Position numbers and translations under genes: made by a program
Part shown: one piece after another, positions 17,644 through 29,508 of the stretch
Layout: each line of letters opens with the position of its first letter
How positions within the stretch are numbered: position 1 is the stretch's first letter
The notes under the pieces: model-generated
The model's database searches: none
Seen by the model: the letters and a program-made list of their open reading frames with translations, nothing else
What the model was told of the DNA's origin: nothing
Source: Mycolicibacterium parafortuitum
Lineage (GTDB): Bacteria; Actinomycetota; Actinomycetes; Mycobacteriales; Mycobacteriaceae
DNA length: 64,000 nt
Direction of reading: 5' to 3'
Assembly: GCF_010725485.1 (NCBI RefSeq)
Contig: NZ_AP022598.1
Location: 3,596,001 to 3,660,000, forward strand

Positions 17644-18222
17644 ATGATGTCAATCAGTAAATCTGATTCGAGCGTCGAGCAGCGGATACTCGACGCCGCC
17701 GCGGCGTGCATCGTGGCCTACGGCATCGAACGGACGACGGTCACCGAGATCGCGCGCCGGGCCCGGGTGAGCCGGCCGACCATCTACCGCCGCTGGCCCG
17801 ACATCCGCTGGGTGATCGCCGAGCTGCTGACCGTGCGGATCGCCGGGGTGCTCCAGTCGGTCCCGGCGGCCGGGGCGGGTCGCGAGGACCTGGTCAACCG
17901 GGTGGTCAGGATCGCCGAGCGCCTTCGCGGCGACGAGGTCGTGATGTCGGTGATCTTCAACGCCCCGACGCTGGCGATGGTGTACATCACCGAACGCCTC
18001 GGCACCAGCCAGAAACTGCTCGTCGATACGCTGGCCGAAGCGATCACGGCGGGGCAGGAGCACGGCAGCGTGCGCGCCGGCGACCCGTACCAGATGGGCG
18101 CGATGTGCCTGTTGATCGCCCAGTCGACGATCCAGTCGGCGCAGATGGTGGAGAAGATCCTCGACCGCGACGCACTGAACGACGAACTGGCCCTCGCACT
18201 GAACGGATACCTGAAACCATGA
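17644..18222 (+). CDS. TetR-family transcriptional regulator
   Basis: The 192-residue protein has an N-terminal TetR DNA-binding domain (Q-R-I-L-D-A-A-A-A-C-I then T-V-T-E-I-A-R-R-A-R-V-S-R-P-T-I-Y-R-R-W-P) in residues about 12-60 and a helical ligand/dimer domain after it. The start is ATG 17644 or 17647; neither has a ribosome-binding site. The stop overlaps the glpD start (ATGA), so regulator and glpD are co-translated. Position suggests it controls itself, glpD and the divergent oxidase-lipid kinase operon. A 17-bp palindrome lies inside its first codons (17652-17668). Confidence 0.85.
   Translation: MMSISKSDSSVEQRILDAAAACIVAYGIERTTVTEIARRARVSRPTIYRRWPDIRWVIAELLTVRIAGVLQSVPAAGAGREDLVNRVVRIAERLRGDEVVMSVIFNAPTLAMVYITERLGTSQKLLVDTLAEAITAGQEHGSVRAGDPYQMGAMCLLIAQSTIQSAQMVEKILDRDALNDELALALNGYLKP
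17652..17668. repeat. Palindrome AATCAG-N5-CTGATT inside the 5' end of the tetR gene, candidate operator
   Basis: Perfect 6-bp arms at 17652-17657 and 17663-17668 with spacer TAAAT. The segment is AT-rich against the surrounding GC-rich DNA. Its place just downstream of the shared promoter would let a bound TetR dimer block transcription on the plus strand. Confidence 0.45.
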
Positions 18223-19757
18223 CGGGCTCAACGGCTTTGAACGCCCAGCGGCGGGCGGCCGAGCTCGCCGCGCTCGGTGACGGTGCGCCGGTCGACCTGG
18301 TGGTGATCGGCGGTGGCATCACCGGTGCGGGCATCGCGCTGGACGCGGTCACCCGCGGGCTGTCGGTCGTTCTGGTCGACAAGCACGACCTGGCGTTCGG
18401 GACCAGCCGGTGGAGTTCCAAGCTGGTGCACGGCGGGCTGCGCTATCTGGCCACCGGGAACGTGGGCATCGCCAGGCGCAGCGCGGCCGAGCGCGGAATC
18501 CTGATGACCCGCAACGCACCTCACCTGGTGCACGCGATGCCGCAGCTGGTGCCGCTGTTGCCGTCGATGAACACCCCGTCCCGTGCGTTGGTGCGGTTCG
18601 GCTTCGCCGCCGGTGACGGGCTGCGCAAGCTCGCGGGCACCCCGGCCTCCGTGCTGCCGCGGTCGCGCCGCGTCGACGCGCAGCGGGCGATCACGCTGGC
18701 GCCCACCGTGCGCCGGGCCGGACTCGACGGCGCGTTCCTGGCCTACGACGGCCAGCTGGTCGACGACGCCCGCCTCGTGACCGCGGTCGCGCGCACCGCC
18801 GCCCAGTACGGCGCGCGGGTGCTGACCCGGGTCGCGGCGTCGGCGGCGTCGAGCACCTCGGTCACCCTGACTGACACGCTGACCGGTGAATCGCTGGAGG
18901 TGAGCGCGCGCGCCGTCGTCAACGCGACCGGGGTTTGGGCGGGCGACCTCGACGCGTCGCTGAAGCTGCGGCCCAGCCGCGGCACCCACCTGGTGTTCGA
19001 CGCCGCGGCGTTCGGGAATCCGATTGCGGCGCTGACGGTTCCGATCCCGGGTGAGATCAACCGGTTCGTGTTCGCGATGCCCGAACAGCTCGGCCGGGTG
19101 TATCTGGGCCTGACCGACGAGGACGCGCCGGGGCCGATCCCCGACGTCCCCGAGCCGACGCCCGCCGAGGTCACCTTCCTGCTCGACACCGTGAACACCG
19201 CGCTGGACACCGCGCTTCGCCCCGAGGACATCAGGGGCTCTTATGCGGGGCTGAGGCCGCTGATCGACACCGGCACCGGCCGCACCGCCGACGTGTCCCG
19301 CGAGCACGCGGTCACCGAATCGCCGTCCGGGGTGATCAGCGTGATCGGCGGCAAGCTCACCGAATACCGCTATATGGCCGAGGACGTCGTGAATCGTGCG
19401 GTGCAATCACGCGGGCTGACCGCGGGGGTGTGCCGTACGCGCAACCTGCCGCTGGTCGGTGCGCCGTCGAACCCGGTGGCGACGCTGCGGTCCCCGGTCG
19501 AGCTGCCCGGCTCGCTGGTGGCCCGGTTCGGCGCTGAGGCGCCGAACGTCATCGCACGGGCGTCCTGCGACCGCTCGACCGATCCGGTTGCCGACGGAAT
19601 CGACGTCATCCGAGCGGAATTCGAGTACGCCGTGACCCACGAGGGTGCGCTGACCGTCGACGACATCCTGGACCGGCGCACCCGGATCGGCCTGGTCGCC
19701 GAGGACCGCGCCGCGGCGGAGGCCGTCGCGGCGGAGATCCTGGCGCAGGCGAACTGA
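18219..19757 (+). CDS. glpD: Glycerol-3-phosphate dehydrogenase (FAD-dependent)
   Basis: The ATG at 18219 gives 512 residues. The N-terminus has the dinucleotide motif D-L-V-V-I-G-G-G-I-T-G-A-G-I-A at about residue 23, followed by the GlpD signature F-G-T-S-R-W-S-S-K-L-V-H-G-G-L-R-Y-L. The C-terminal domain is typical of aerobic GlpD. It oxidises glycerol 3-phosphate to dihydroxyacetone phosphate and passes electrons to menaquinone at the membrane. DHAP is also the precursor for the ADPS-like route encoded next door. Of the two mycobacterial paralogues this position corresponds to glpD1 as recalled. The stop is 3 bp from the end of convergent accD6. Confidence 0.9.
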   Translation: MTGSTALNAQRRAAELAALGDGAPVDLVVIGGGITGAGIALDAVTRGLSVVLVDKHDLAFGTSRWSSKLVHGGLRYLATGNVGIARRSAAERGILMTRNAPHLVHAMPQLVPLLPSMNTPSRALVRFGFAAGDGLRKLAGTPASVLPRSRRVDAQRAITLAPTVRRAGLDGAFLAYDGQLVDDARLVTAVARTAAQYGARVLTRVAASAASSTSVTLTDTLTGESLEVSARAVVNATGVWAGDLDASLKLRPSRGTHLVFDAAAFGNPIAALTVPIPGEINRFVFAMPEQLGRVYLGLTDEDAPGPIPDVPEPTPAEVTFLLDTVNTALDTALRPEDIRGSYAGLRPLIDTGTGRTADVSREHAVTESPSGVISVIGGKLTEYRYMAEDVVNRAVQSRGLTAGVCRTRNLPLVGAPSNPVATLRSPVELPGSLVARFGAEAPNVIARASCDRSTDPVADGIDVIRAEFEYAVTHEGALTVDDILDRRTRIGLVAEDRAAAEAVAAEILAQAN

Positions 19758-19760
19758 GGT

Positions 19761-21197
19761 TTACAGCGGGATGTTCTTGTGCCGGCCGCGGCGCATCGGT
19801 GCCTCGGCCAGTGCCTGGGTCACCTTGGAGCGGGTGTGCGCCGGGTCGATCTTCTCGTCGACGACGCCGATCTCGATCGCCGAGTCCACACCGCCGGCGA
19901 TCCGCTCGTGCTCGATCGCGAGCTCCTCGTGCAGCGCGTCACGCTCGGCCGCGTCCTCGACGGCCGCCAGCTTCTTCTTGTGCAGGATGCCGACGGCGGC
20001 CTTGGCGCCCATCACGGCGACCTCGGCGTCCGGCCACGCGAACACCTTGGTGGCGTTCAGCGACCGCGAGTTCATCGCGATGTAGGCGCCACCGTAGATC
20101 TTGCGGGTGACCAGCGTGACGCGCGGAACCGACGACTCACCGAACGCGTGCAGCAGCTTCGCGCCGCGGCGCACCACGCCGCCCCACTCCTGGTCCACAC
20201 CGGGCAGGTAGCCCGGAACGTCGACGATGACGACCAGCGGGATGCCGAACGCATCGCACAGCCGGACGAAACGTGCTGACTTCTCGGCGCTTTCGGAGTT
20301 CAGGCAGCCGCCGAGGCGCAGCGGGTTGTTCGCGATGACACCGACCGTGCGGCCGGCCAGCCGGCCCAGGCCCACGACGATCGACGGCGCCCAGCGGGAC
20401 TGGAACTCCTCGAACGGCACGCCTTCGTCAAGGAGCGCCTCGACCAGCGGGTGCACGTCGTAGGCGCGCCGGGCCGACTCGGGCAGCAGCGCCTTGAGGT
20501 CGGTGTCGCCGGCCTCGGCCTTGGAGCGGTCGAAATGGCCCTGCTGGCAGAACAATCCGACCAAGCGGCGGCCGCGCTCGTAGGCGTCGAGTTCGTCGTC
20601 GGCGACGATGTGGCACACACCGGACTTCTTGTGATGGGCCTCAGGGCCGCCGAGTGACACCATGTCGACGTCCTCGCCGGTGACGCTGCGCACGACGTCG
20701 GGGCCGGTCACGAAGACCTTGCTGTCGGGGGCCATCACGATGACGTCGGTCAGCGCCGGGCCGTATGCGGCACCGCCGGCGGCGAATCCGACGACCACCG
20801 AGATCTGCGGAATGTAGCCGGACGCGCGGATCATGGCCTCGAAGACCAGACCGACCGCGTGCAGCGCCTTGACGCCCTCGGCCAGTCGCGCGCCACCGGA
20901 ATGCCAGATACCGACGATCGGGCTCTGCTCCTCGATCGCGACGTCGTAGGCGTCGACGATGTGCTTGCAGCCGTCGACGCCCATCGCGCCACCCATCACG
21001 GTGCCGTCGGTGCAGAAGGCGATGGTGCGCACGCCGTTGACGGTGCCCGCCGCGGCGAGCACGCCGGACTTGTCGCGCTCGTGCAGCAACTCGACGCTGC
21101 CGTCGTCGAAGAACGTCGCCAGACGCAGCAGGGGATCGCGGGGGTCGAGGGATTCGTTCGCCGCACCGGGCGCGGGCCGGTTCTCGATGGTCGTCAT
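19761..21197 (-). CDS. accD6: Acyl-CoA carboxylase beta (carboxyltransferase) subunit AccD6
   Basis: The 478-residue protein has the two crotonase-like halves of a biotin-dependent carboxyltransferase. The first half has I-V-G-I-W-H-S-G-G-A-R-L-A-E-G, the second P-G-Y-L-P-G-V-D-Q-E-W-G-G and the acyl-CoA site K-I-Y-G-G-A-Y-I-A-M-N-S. With an AccA3-type alpha subunit it makes malonyl-CoA for fatty acid and mycolate synthesis. It is last gene of the fabD-acpM-kasA-kasB-accD6 operon, 18 bp after kasB, with a clear AGGAGA ribosome site. In some mycobacteria it also has its own promoter. It is convergent with glpD. Confidence 0.95.
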   Translation of the reverse strand: MTTIENRPAPGAANESLDPRDPLLRLATFFDDGSVELLHERDKSGVLAAAGTVNGVRTIAFCTDGTVMGGAMGVDGCKHIVDAYDVAIEEQSPIVGIWHSGGARLAEGVKALHAVGLVFEAMIRASGYIPQISVVVGFAAGGAAYGPALTDVIVMAPDSKVFVTGPDVVRSVTGEDVDMVSLGGPEAHHKKSGVCHIVADDELDAYERGRRLVGLFCQQGHFDRSKAEAGDTDLKALLPESARRAYDVHPLVEALLDEGVPFEEFQSRWAPSIVVGLGRLAGRTVGVIANNPLRLGGCLNSESAEKSARFVRLCDAFGIPLVVIVDVPGYLPGVDQEWGGVVRRGAKLLHAFGESSVPRVTLVTRKIYGGAYIAMNSRSLNATKVFAWPDAEVAVMGAKAAVGILHKKKLAAVEDAAERDALHEELAIEHERIAGGVDSAIEIGVVDEKIDPAHTRSKVTQALAEAPMRRGRHKNIPL

Positions 21198-21215
21198 GGT
21201 GTCTCCTGCTCTGCT

Positions 21216-22469
21216 TCAGTACTTGCCGAAGGCGAGTGCGACATTGTGCCCGCCGAATCCGAACGAATTGTTGATGGCGTACTCGTAGTTTCCGGTCCGA
21301 GGGCTGCCTGCGACGACGTCGAGGTCGATCTCGGGATCCAGGTTCTTCAAGTTCAGCGTCGGCGGAATGACTCCGTCCCGCAACGCCTGCACCGTGAGGA
21401 TCGACTCGACGGCGCCGACGGCGCCGACCGAGTGACCCAACGCCGACTTGGGTGCATAGACCGCGGGGCGGTGACCGCCCAGCGCTTTGTTGATCGCTCT
21501 GCCTTCGGCCACGTCGCCGACGGTGGTGCCTGTCGCGTGTGCGTTGACGTGGTCGATGTCGTTGGGGGACAGGCCTGCGAGTTGCATGGCCCGCGTCATC
21601 GCGTAGGCGGCCCGCTCACCTTCGGGGTCCGGGGCCACCATGTGGAAGCCGTCGGAGGTGATGCCGGCCCCCATCAGGCGGGCCAGCGGTGTGGCGCCGC
21701 GGGCTTTCGCGTGCGCCTCGGTCTCGATGACCAGAAGCGCGCCTGCCTCGCCGAAGACGAACCCGTCGCGGTCCCTGTCGAACGGGCGGCAGGCACCGGC
21801 CGGGTCGTCGTTGTTGGTCGACATCACGATGCGCATCTGTGCGAACGCGGCGATGGGCACCGCCTCGATGCGCTGCTCCACGCCGCCGCAGATCGCGATG
21901 TCGGCTTCGCCGAGCACGATGTTGCGCCAGGCCTGGGCGATGCCCTCGGAACCCGACGCGCACGCCGAAACCGGAGTCACCACACCGGCTTTGGCGCCGC
22001 GCTCCAACCCGACCACCGCAGACGGGCCGTTGGGCATGTACATCTGCACCGACAGCGGGGACACGGCGCGAAGGCCCTTCTCCCGCAGTCCGTCGTAGGC
22101 GAAGACCAGGGCCTCGGCGCCGCCGAGCCCGGTCCCGATCGACACCAGGAGCCGTTCGGTGTCGACCTCGGGTGCGCCGGCGTTCTCCCAGACACGCCGG
22201 CCCAGCACCGTGGCCATCTTCTGGATGTAGGACATGCGCCGGTTCTCGACCTTGTTGAGTTGAGAACCGAACTCTTCGAGCAGGTGCCCGCCGATCCGCA
22301 CAGGAAGGTCGAACTGCTCGACGAACGGGTCGTCGAGCCTGCGGATGCCGCTCTGGCCGTCCAGTACGGACTTCCAGGTGGTTTCGGCATCCGTCGCCAG
22401 ACTCGTGGTCATCGCGATACCGGTGACCACGACGTCCGGCAGTCCGTTACCCGTCGTCGGCGAACTCAT
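21216..22469 (-). CDS. kasB: Beta-ketoacyl-ACP synthase KasB (FAS-II)
   Basis: The 417-residue condensing enzyme has catalytic Cys in V-S-A-C-A-S-G-S-E near residue 170, and the two His in V-N-A-H-A-T-G-T-T and [11 protein letters not shown]. It extends meromycolate chains on AcpM, KasB taking them to full length. Relative to KasA, which precedes it by 27 bp, it has an N-terminal start [10 protein letters not shown] and the S-A-C-A variant around the nucleophile. The assignment of B rather than A is from gene order, since KasA is promoter-proximal in mycobacteria. Confidence 0.93.
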   Translation of the reverse strand: MSSPTTGNGLPDVVVTGIAMTTSLATDAETTWKSVLDGQSGIRRLDDPFVEQFDLPVRIGGHLLEEFGSQLNKVENRRMSYIQKMATVLGRRVWENAGAPEVDTERLLVSIGTGLGGAEALVFAYDGLREKGLRAVSPLSVQMYMPNGPSAVVGLERGAKAGVVTPVSACASGSEGIAQAWRNIVLGEADIAICGGVEQRIEAVPIAAFAQMRIVMSTNNDDPAGACRPFDRDRDGFVFGEAGALLVIETEAHAKARGATPLARLMGAGITSDGFHMVAPDPEGERAAYAMTRAMQLAGLSPNDIDHVNAHATGTTVGDVAEGRAINKALGGHRPAVYAPKSALGHSVGAVGAVESILTVQALRDGVIPPTLNLKNLDPEIDLDVVAGSPRTGNYEYAINNSFGFGGHNVALAFGKY

Positions 22470-22496
22470 ACTCGAAACGCGCGCCCTTTCCGCTGT

Positions 22497-23747
22497 TTAG
22501 TAGCGACCAAACGCCAGGGCCACATTGTGGCCGCCGAACCCGAAGGAATTGTTGATCGCGTACTGGTAGTCGCCGTACCGAGGCTCACCCGCAACGACAT
22601 CGAGATCGATCTCGGGGTCGGGCGTCTCGTAGTTCAGCGTCGGCGGAATGACACCGTCACGCAGCGCGAGGATGGTCAGCAGGGACTCCAGGGCGCCGAC
22701 GGCGCCGATCGAGTGGCCCAGTGCCGACTTCGGCGCGTACACCGCGGCGTGCTCCACACCGGCGACACGGATGGCGTTGGCCTCCGCGGTGTCACCGATC
22801 GGGGTGGCCGTGGCGTGCGCGTTGACGTGGGTGATGTCCTTGGGGGACAGGCCCGCCGTCTCCATCGCCCGCTTCATCGCGTGACCGGCCCGGAGACCGT
22901 CCGCCGCCGGAGCGACCATGTGGAACGCATCCGACGTGACGCCGGCACCCAGCAGCCGGGCCAGCGGCTTGGCGCCGCGGGCCAGGGCGTGCTCCTCGGT
23001 CTCGATGATCATCAGCGCGCCGGCCTCGCCGAACACGAAGCCGTCACGGTCCTTGTCGAACGGCCGCGACGCCCCGGCGGGGTCGTCGTTGCGCGTCGAC
23101 ATGGCCCGCATCATCGAGAACGCCGCGATGGGCAGCGCCTCGATGCCGCCCTCGACACCACCGCAGACGGCGAAGTCCGCGTCACCCATGACGATCTGGC
23201 GCCATGCGTGGGCGATGGCCTCCGAACCCGACGAGCACGCCGAGACCGGGGTGATGACCCCGGCGCGGGCGCCCAGCTCGAGCCCGGCGACCGCCGCCGC
23301 ACCGTTGGGCATGATCATCTGCACCGCGAGCGGGGACACCTTGCGGGGTCCGCCCTCGTTCATCGCGTCATAGGTCTCGACGATCTTCTCGCCGCCGCCC
23401 AGACCGGTGCCGATGACCACCGAGAAGCGGTCCGGGTCGACCTCGGGGGTACCCGCGTTCTCCCAGAGCCGCCGCGACAACAGCTTCGACATGCGCTGCA
23501 CGTAGGACATGCGGCGCATCTCGATGCGTGTCATGTGGCTGTCGATGTTGTCGACCAGGTGGCCGCCGATTCGCACCGGCAGGTCCCACTTCTCGACGAA
23601 ATCGTCTTCGAGGATCCGGATACCGCTCTCGCCGGCCAGCAGACCCTTCCACGTGCTCTCGATGTCCGCCGCGAGGGCCGTGGTGGCCTCTATGGCGGTC
23701 ACCACGACGTTGGGAAAACCGCCGTTAGCAGTGGAAGGACGGGTCAC
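22497..23747 (-). CDS. kasA: Beta-ketoacyl-ACP synthase KasA (FAS-II)
   Basis: This 416-residue elongation condensing enzyme has V-S-A-C-S-S-G-S-E (active Cys near residue 171), V-N-A-H-A-T-A-T-P (His near 311) and [11 protein letters not shown] (His near 345). It carries out the Claisen condensation of acyl-AcpM with malonyl-AcpM in early meromycolate elongation and is the target of thiolactomycin in mycobacteria. The ATG overlaps the acpM stop by 4 nt, so translation is coupled with acpM. Confidence 0.95.
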   Translation of the reverse strand: MTRPSTANGGFPNVVVTAIEATTALAADIESTWKGLLAGESGIRILEDDFVEKWDLPVRIGGHLVDNIDSHMTRIEMRRMSYVQRMSKLLSRRLWENAGTPEVDPDRFSVVIGTGLGGGEKIVETYDAMNEGGPRKVSPLAVQMIMPNGAAAVAGLELGARAGVITPVSACSSGSEAIAHAWRQIVMGDADFAVCGGVEGGIEALPIAAFSMMRAMSTRNDDPAGASRPFDKDRDGFVFGEAGALMIIETEEHALARGAKPLARLLGAGVTSDAFHMVAPAADGLRAGHAMKRAMETAGLSPKDITHVNAHATATPIGDTAEANAIRVAGVEHAAVYAPKSALGHSIGAVGALESLLTILALRDGVIPPTLNYETPDPEIDLDVVAGEPRYGDYQYAINNSFGFGGHNVALAFGRY

Positions 23748-24043
23748 TTGTCGCCCTGGATCTGAGCGCGGATGGCGGCAGCAGCCTCGGGGTTCTCTTC
23801 CTCGAGCTTCTGGATGTAGGCGACGACGTCACCGACGGTGCGCAGACCGGCGAGGTCCTCGTCGGGGATCTTCACGCCGTACTTGTCCTCGGTCTGCACG
23901 GCGATCTCGACCATCGACAGCGAGTCGATGTCCAGGTCGTCGACGAAGCTCTTCTCCGGGGTGACCTCGGAGGGCTCGATTCCGGTGACCTCTTCGATGA
24001 TCTCGGCGAGACCGGCGATGATTTCGTCCTGGCTGGCGGCCAC
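23744..24043 (-). CDS. acpM: Meromycolate extension acyl carrier protein AcpM
   Basis: The 99-residue acidic carrier protein carries its phosphopantetheine site in [11 protein letters not shown] (Ser near residue 41). Compared with ordinary ACPs of about 78 residues, it has the C-terminal extension typical of mycobacterial AcpM, ending in an [11 protein letters not shown] tail. It shuttles acyl chains through FAS-II. It lies 81 bp after fabD and overlaps kasA by 4 nt. Confidence 0.95.
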   Translation of the reverse strand: MAASQDEIIAGLAEIIEEVTGIEPSEVTPEKSFVDDLDIDSLSMVEIAVQTEDKYGVKIPDEDLAGLRTVGDVVAYIQKLEEENPEAAAAIRAQIQGDK

Positions 24044-24124
24044 GATGGCTCCTTCTATCTATTTCTTGTTACTTCAACTGGATGTGATCGAGCTGTGAAA
24101 AAGGTTCTGAACGGCGGCGACGGG

Positions 24125-25051
24125 CTAGAACCGCCCGGCGACCTCGTCCAGATCAGCGGGGGTCTTGACGGCGTGCGTCGGCGTCCCCCGAAGTTCTCGT
24201 TTGGCGATCCCGGTCAGCGTCCCGGCCGGCGGGAACTCCACGATCGCCGCGACGGCCAGTTCCTTCATGGACGCGGTGCACAGGTCCCAGCGCACGGGGC
24301 GGGTCATCTGGGCCACCAGCTTGGACAGCGCGTCGGCGCCACCGGCGACCGGGCGTCCGTCCGCGTTGGACAGCAGCGTGACGTTCGGCTCCTGCGGGGT
24401 GATCCGGTCGGCCACCCGGGTGTACTCGGCCAGGGCCGGTTCCATGTAGCGGGTGTGGAACGCGCCTGCGGTGGCCAGCGGGCGCACCCGGGCGCGTGCC
24501 GGCGGATCCTCGGCGAGCTTCTCCAGCGCGGCCAGCGCGCCGGCGGCGACGATCTGGCCGGCGGCGTTGCGGTTGGCGGGGATCAGATCGAGCGCTTCCA
24601 GGCGTGCCAGCACCTCGGCCTCGTCGCCGCCGAGCAGCGCCGACATCCCGGTCGGCTCCAGCGCGCAGGCCTTGGCCATCTCCTTGCCGCGCGTCGCGGC
24701 CAGCGAGACGGCCTCGTCGGCGGAGATGACGCCGGCGATCGCGTACGCCGCGATCTCACCGACGGAATGGCCCGCGGCCACGATCTGCACACCGGCGAAG
24801 TCGGCGCGCTTGGCCAGTTCCTCGTAGGCGAGCAGGGTGGCGGCCACGACGAGCGGCTGGGTCACCGCGGTGTCGGTGATCTCCTCGGCGGTGGCGGTGG
24901 TGCCGAGCCGGCTCAGATCAAGTCCGCTGATCTCGGACCACGACGCGATGCGCTCCGCGGCCCCGGGAAGCTCGAGCCATTCGGCGAGCATGCCGGGAGT
25001 CTGCGAGCCCTGTCCGGGCGCAAGGAATGCGAGCACAGTCGTCTGAGGCAC
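24125..25051 (-). CDS. fabD: Malonyl-CoA:ACP transacylase FabD
   Basis: This 308-residue acyltransferase has G-Q-G-S-Q-T-P-G-M near the start, the nucleophile elbow G-H-S-V-G-E-I-A near residue 95 and the later G-A-F-H-T-R-Y-M motif. It transfers malonyl from CoA to AcpM and is the first gene of the FAS-II operon. The start is a GTG at 25051 (V-P-Q-T-T-V-L-A-F); AAGAA lies just ahead and no strong ribosome site is seen. The AT-rich 133-bp region upstream holds the operon promoter and a likely MabR site. Confidence 0.95.
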   Translation of the reverse strand: MPQTTVLAFLAPGQGSQTPGMLAEWLELPGAAERIASWSEISGLDLSRLGTTATAEEITDTAVTQPLVVAATLLAYEELAKRADFAGVQIVAAGHSVGEIAAYAIAGVISADEAVSLAATRGKEMAKACALEPTGMSALLGGDEAEVLARLEALDLIPANRNAAGQIVAAGALAALEKLAEDPPARARVRPLATAGAFHTRYMEPALAEYTRVADRITPQEPNVTLLSNADGRPVAGGADALSKLVAQMTRPVRWDLCTASMKELAVAAIVEFPPAGTLTGIAKRELRGTPTHAVKTPADLDEVAGRF

Positions 25052-25093
25052 TTCTTAAGGAAACATTGTGAACTTGGATTTGAGGGGTGTAAG

Positions 25094-25099
25094 AGATTA
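25094..25099 (-). promoter_or_regulatory. Probable -10 box of the FAS-II operon promoter
   Basis: TAATCT on the minus strand lies 42 nt ahead of the fabD GTG, in the most AT-rich patch of this part of the window. It would give a short leader of about 35 nt. The -35 region overlaps the inverted repeat at 25118-25136. Confidence 0.4.
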
Positions 25100-25117
25100 T
25101 GAACCTCGTCTTAGGTT

Positions 25118-25136
25118 TTTGTAGGTAGTCAACAAA
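25118..25136. promoter_or_regulatory. TTTGT-N9-ACAAA inverted repeat upstream of fabD, candidate MabR operator
   Basis: Arms at 25118-25122 and 25132-25136 with a 9-nt spacer. From memory, the MabR site reported for fasII promoters is a palindrome of this TTTTGT-spacer-ACAAAA type. It is placed between mabR and the operon it controls. An ACAAAA half-site also occurs before mabR itself (about 26483-26491, minus strand). Confidence 0.55.
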
Positions 25137-25184
25137 TCCGCATGTGATGCGACGTCAACGAGACCTGGGCGCAACATCTGATGT

Positions 25185-26468
25185 CTAAGACTGTCCATCC
25201 GATGTGACCGACGCGACAGCGTCGACCCGTCCGGATGTGGCTCTTTGTGGGGTAGAGAGCGTGGCCTGGCGCGACAGCCTGCCCAGAGAGGTGGCCACCC
25301 GCAGTACGTAGGCATCCCGGGGAACCGTCGGATCCCGGCCGGTGAAATCGGTGATCCGCTTGAGTCGGTAGCGGACGGTATTTGGATGAACGAACAATTT
25401 GCGGGCGCAAGCTTCGATCGCTCCGCCGGAGTCCAGATACGCGTCCAACGTCTCCATCAGCGCCGGACCGGCGTCCGCCAGCGGCCGCATCACCTCGGTC
25501 TCCAGCGCCGCACCGGCCGTCGCATCGCCGAGCAGCGCGCGTTCGGGAAGTAGCTCGCGGGCCGAGACCGGACGTGGCGCACCGGCCCAGCCTGCAACCG
25601 CGTTCATCCCTGCCAGCGCCTCGGTCGCGCTGCGGTGCGCGGCGCCGAGCGTGGGGGCGGTCGGGCCGATCACCACCGCGCCGTCGGCGAACACCTTCAT
25701 CAGGTCGGCCATGAACCGTTCGGTCGGGGACAGGCCACCGGAGACGATCGTGACCAGCCAGGTGCCGTGCACATCGCACAGCGCCCCGCGGTCGTGCCGG
25801 GCCGCGGCGTCGTGGACGTCCTCGCCGACGAACTCGAGCCGGTCGGGCCGCGGTGTCCCGACGATGACGGTGGCGGGGGCGGTGGCATCCCAGTTCAGGG
25901 CCGCGGCCTGGGACTGCAGGTCCGGCCCGACGTCGCCGCGCACCACGGCGTCGACGAGGTTGGCCTCCATCCTTGTGTCCCACGCGCCGCGCGCCTCGGC
26001 CTGGTCGGCGTACGCGCTGGCCGCGGCGAACGCCAGGTCGCGGCTGTAGCGCAGGATGCCCGCGGTGAGCGCGGTCAGCTGCTGCTCGGTGCGGGCCAGC
26101 AGCGGCACGACCTCCTCGAAGTACTCCATCGTGACGCGGACCATCTCGACGGACTGGCGCAGCGCGATGCGCCTGCGTAGGTCCTGGGGCACCACCTCGA
26201 ACGCCTGCGCGGTGTAGCTGACGTTGCTCTGCGGGTCGCGCATCCACTCGACGAAGTTCACGACCGCGGTCTGCACCACCAGTTGCACGCTGGCGCGCTG
26301 AGACGCGTCCATCTCGGCGAAGAACGGCAGTCGCCCCTCCATCGCGTGCACGGCCTCGGTCGCCAGCCGGCCCGAGTACTGCTTGAGCCGGCGCAGCGCC
26401 GCGTCCGGGACGCTTTCGAGCACCTCGACGGTGGATCTCGGCGGGACGAACCGATTGTTGTCGGTCAT
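25185..26468 (-). CDS. mabR: Mycolic acid biosynthesis regulator MabR (PucR/CdaR-type HTH)
   Basis: The 427-residue regulator has a long N-terminal region (residues about 1-330) with a GGDEF-like/PucR middle portion and a C-terminal PucR-type helix-turn-helix (C-A-R-K-L-F-V-H-P-N-T-V-R-Y-R-L-K-R-I) near residue 365. The orthologue in M. tuberculosis (Rv2242) binds the fasII promoter and controls fabD-acpM-kasA-kasB-accD6, the order seen here immediately downstream. The mRNA is likely leaderless: a TAGATT box sits 6 nt before the ATG at 26468. The last residues, after about 405, are a polar tail of low conservation. Confidence 0.9.
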   Translation of the reverse strand: MTDNNRFVPPRSTVEVLESVPDAALRRLKQYSGRLATEAVHAMEGRLPFFAEMDASQRASVQLVVQTAVVNFVEWMRDPQSNVSYTAQAFEVVPQDLRRRIALRQSVEMVRVTMEYFEEVVPLLARTEQQLTALTAGILRYSRDLAFAAASAYADQAEARGAWDTRMEANLVDAVVRGDVGPDLQSQAAALNWDATAPATVIVGTPRPDRLEFVGEDVHDAAARHDRGALCDVHGTWLVTIVSGGLSPTERFMADLMKVFADGAVVIGPTAPTLGAAHRSATEALAGMNAVAGWAGAPRPVSARELLPERALLGDATAGAALETEVMRPLADAGPALMETLDAYLDSGGAIEACARKLFVHPNTVRYRLKRITDFTGRDPTVPRDAYVLRVATSLGRLSRQATLSTPQRATSGRVDAVASVTSDGQS

Positions 26469-26474
26469 CCCTAA

Positions 26475-26480
26475 AATCTA
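26475..26480 (-). promoter_or_regulatory. Probable -10 box of a leaderless promoter (mabR)
   Basis: TAGATT on the minus strand, then TTAGGG, then the ATG at 26468. The A-rich ACAAAAATAG segment just upstream may be a MabR half-site for autoregulation. Confidence 0.55.
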
Positions 26481-26535
26481 CGCCTATTTTTGTGCGGAAC
26501 CTCCAGCTAGGCCACTCTCAGGCCTGATGTCGTCG

Positions 26536-29325
<2,790 letters not shown>

Positions 29326-29508
29326 CTTCCGCTCCTTGTCAGGCGGTGAATATGCACGGACACGTCGGCTCGGTTGGTCACCCAGCGACCGGTGCACGCG
29401 CCTCCATCCTTGTCTAATCCTGCCCCATTCGCACCAGCGGGTGGGGCACTGTGCAGAACCCGGGAACGTCGTTCGGAACACCCGGGTGCCCGGTAACCTC
29501 TGCAGGCT

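Noticed and set aside
20859..23765. 968-codon open frame on the plus strand across accD6-kasB-kasA
   Set aside because: Antisense to three well-conserved genes; Arg/His/Gly-rich composition typical of GC-rich shadow frames, with no domain.
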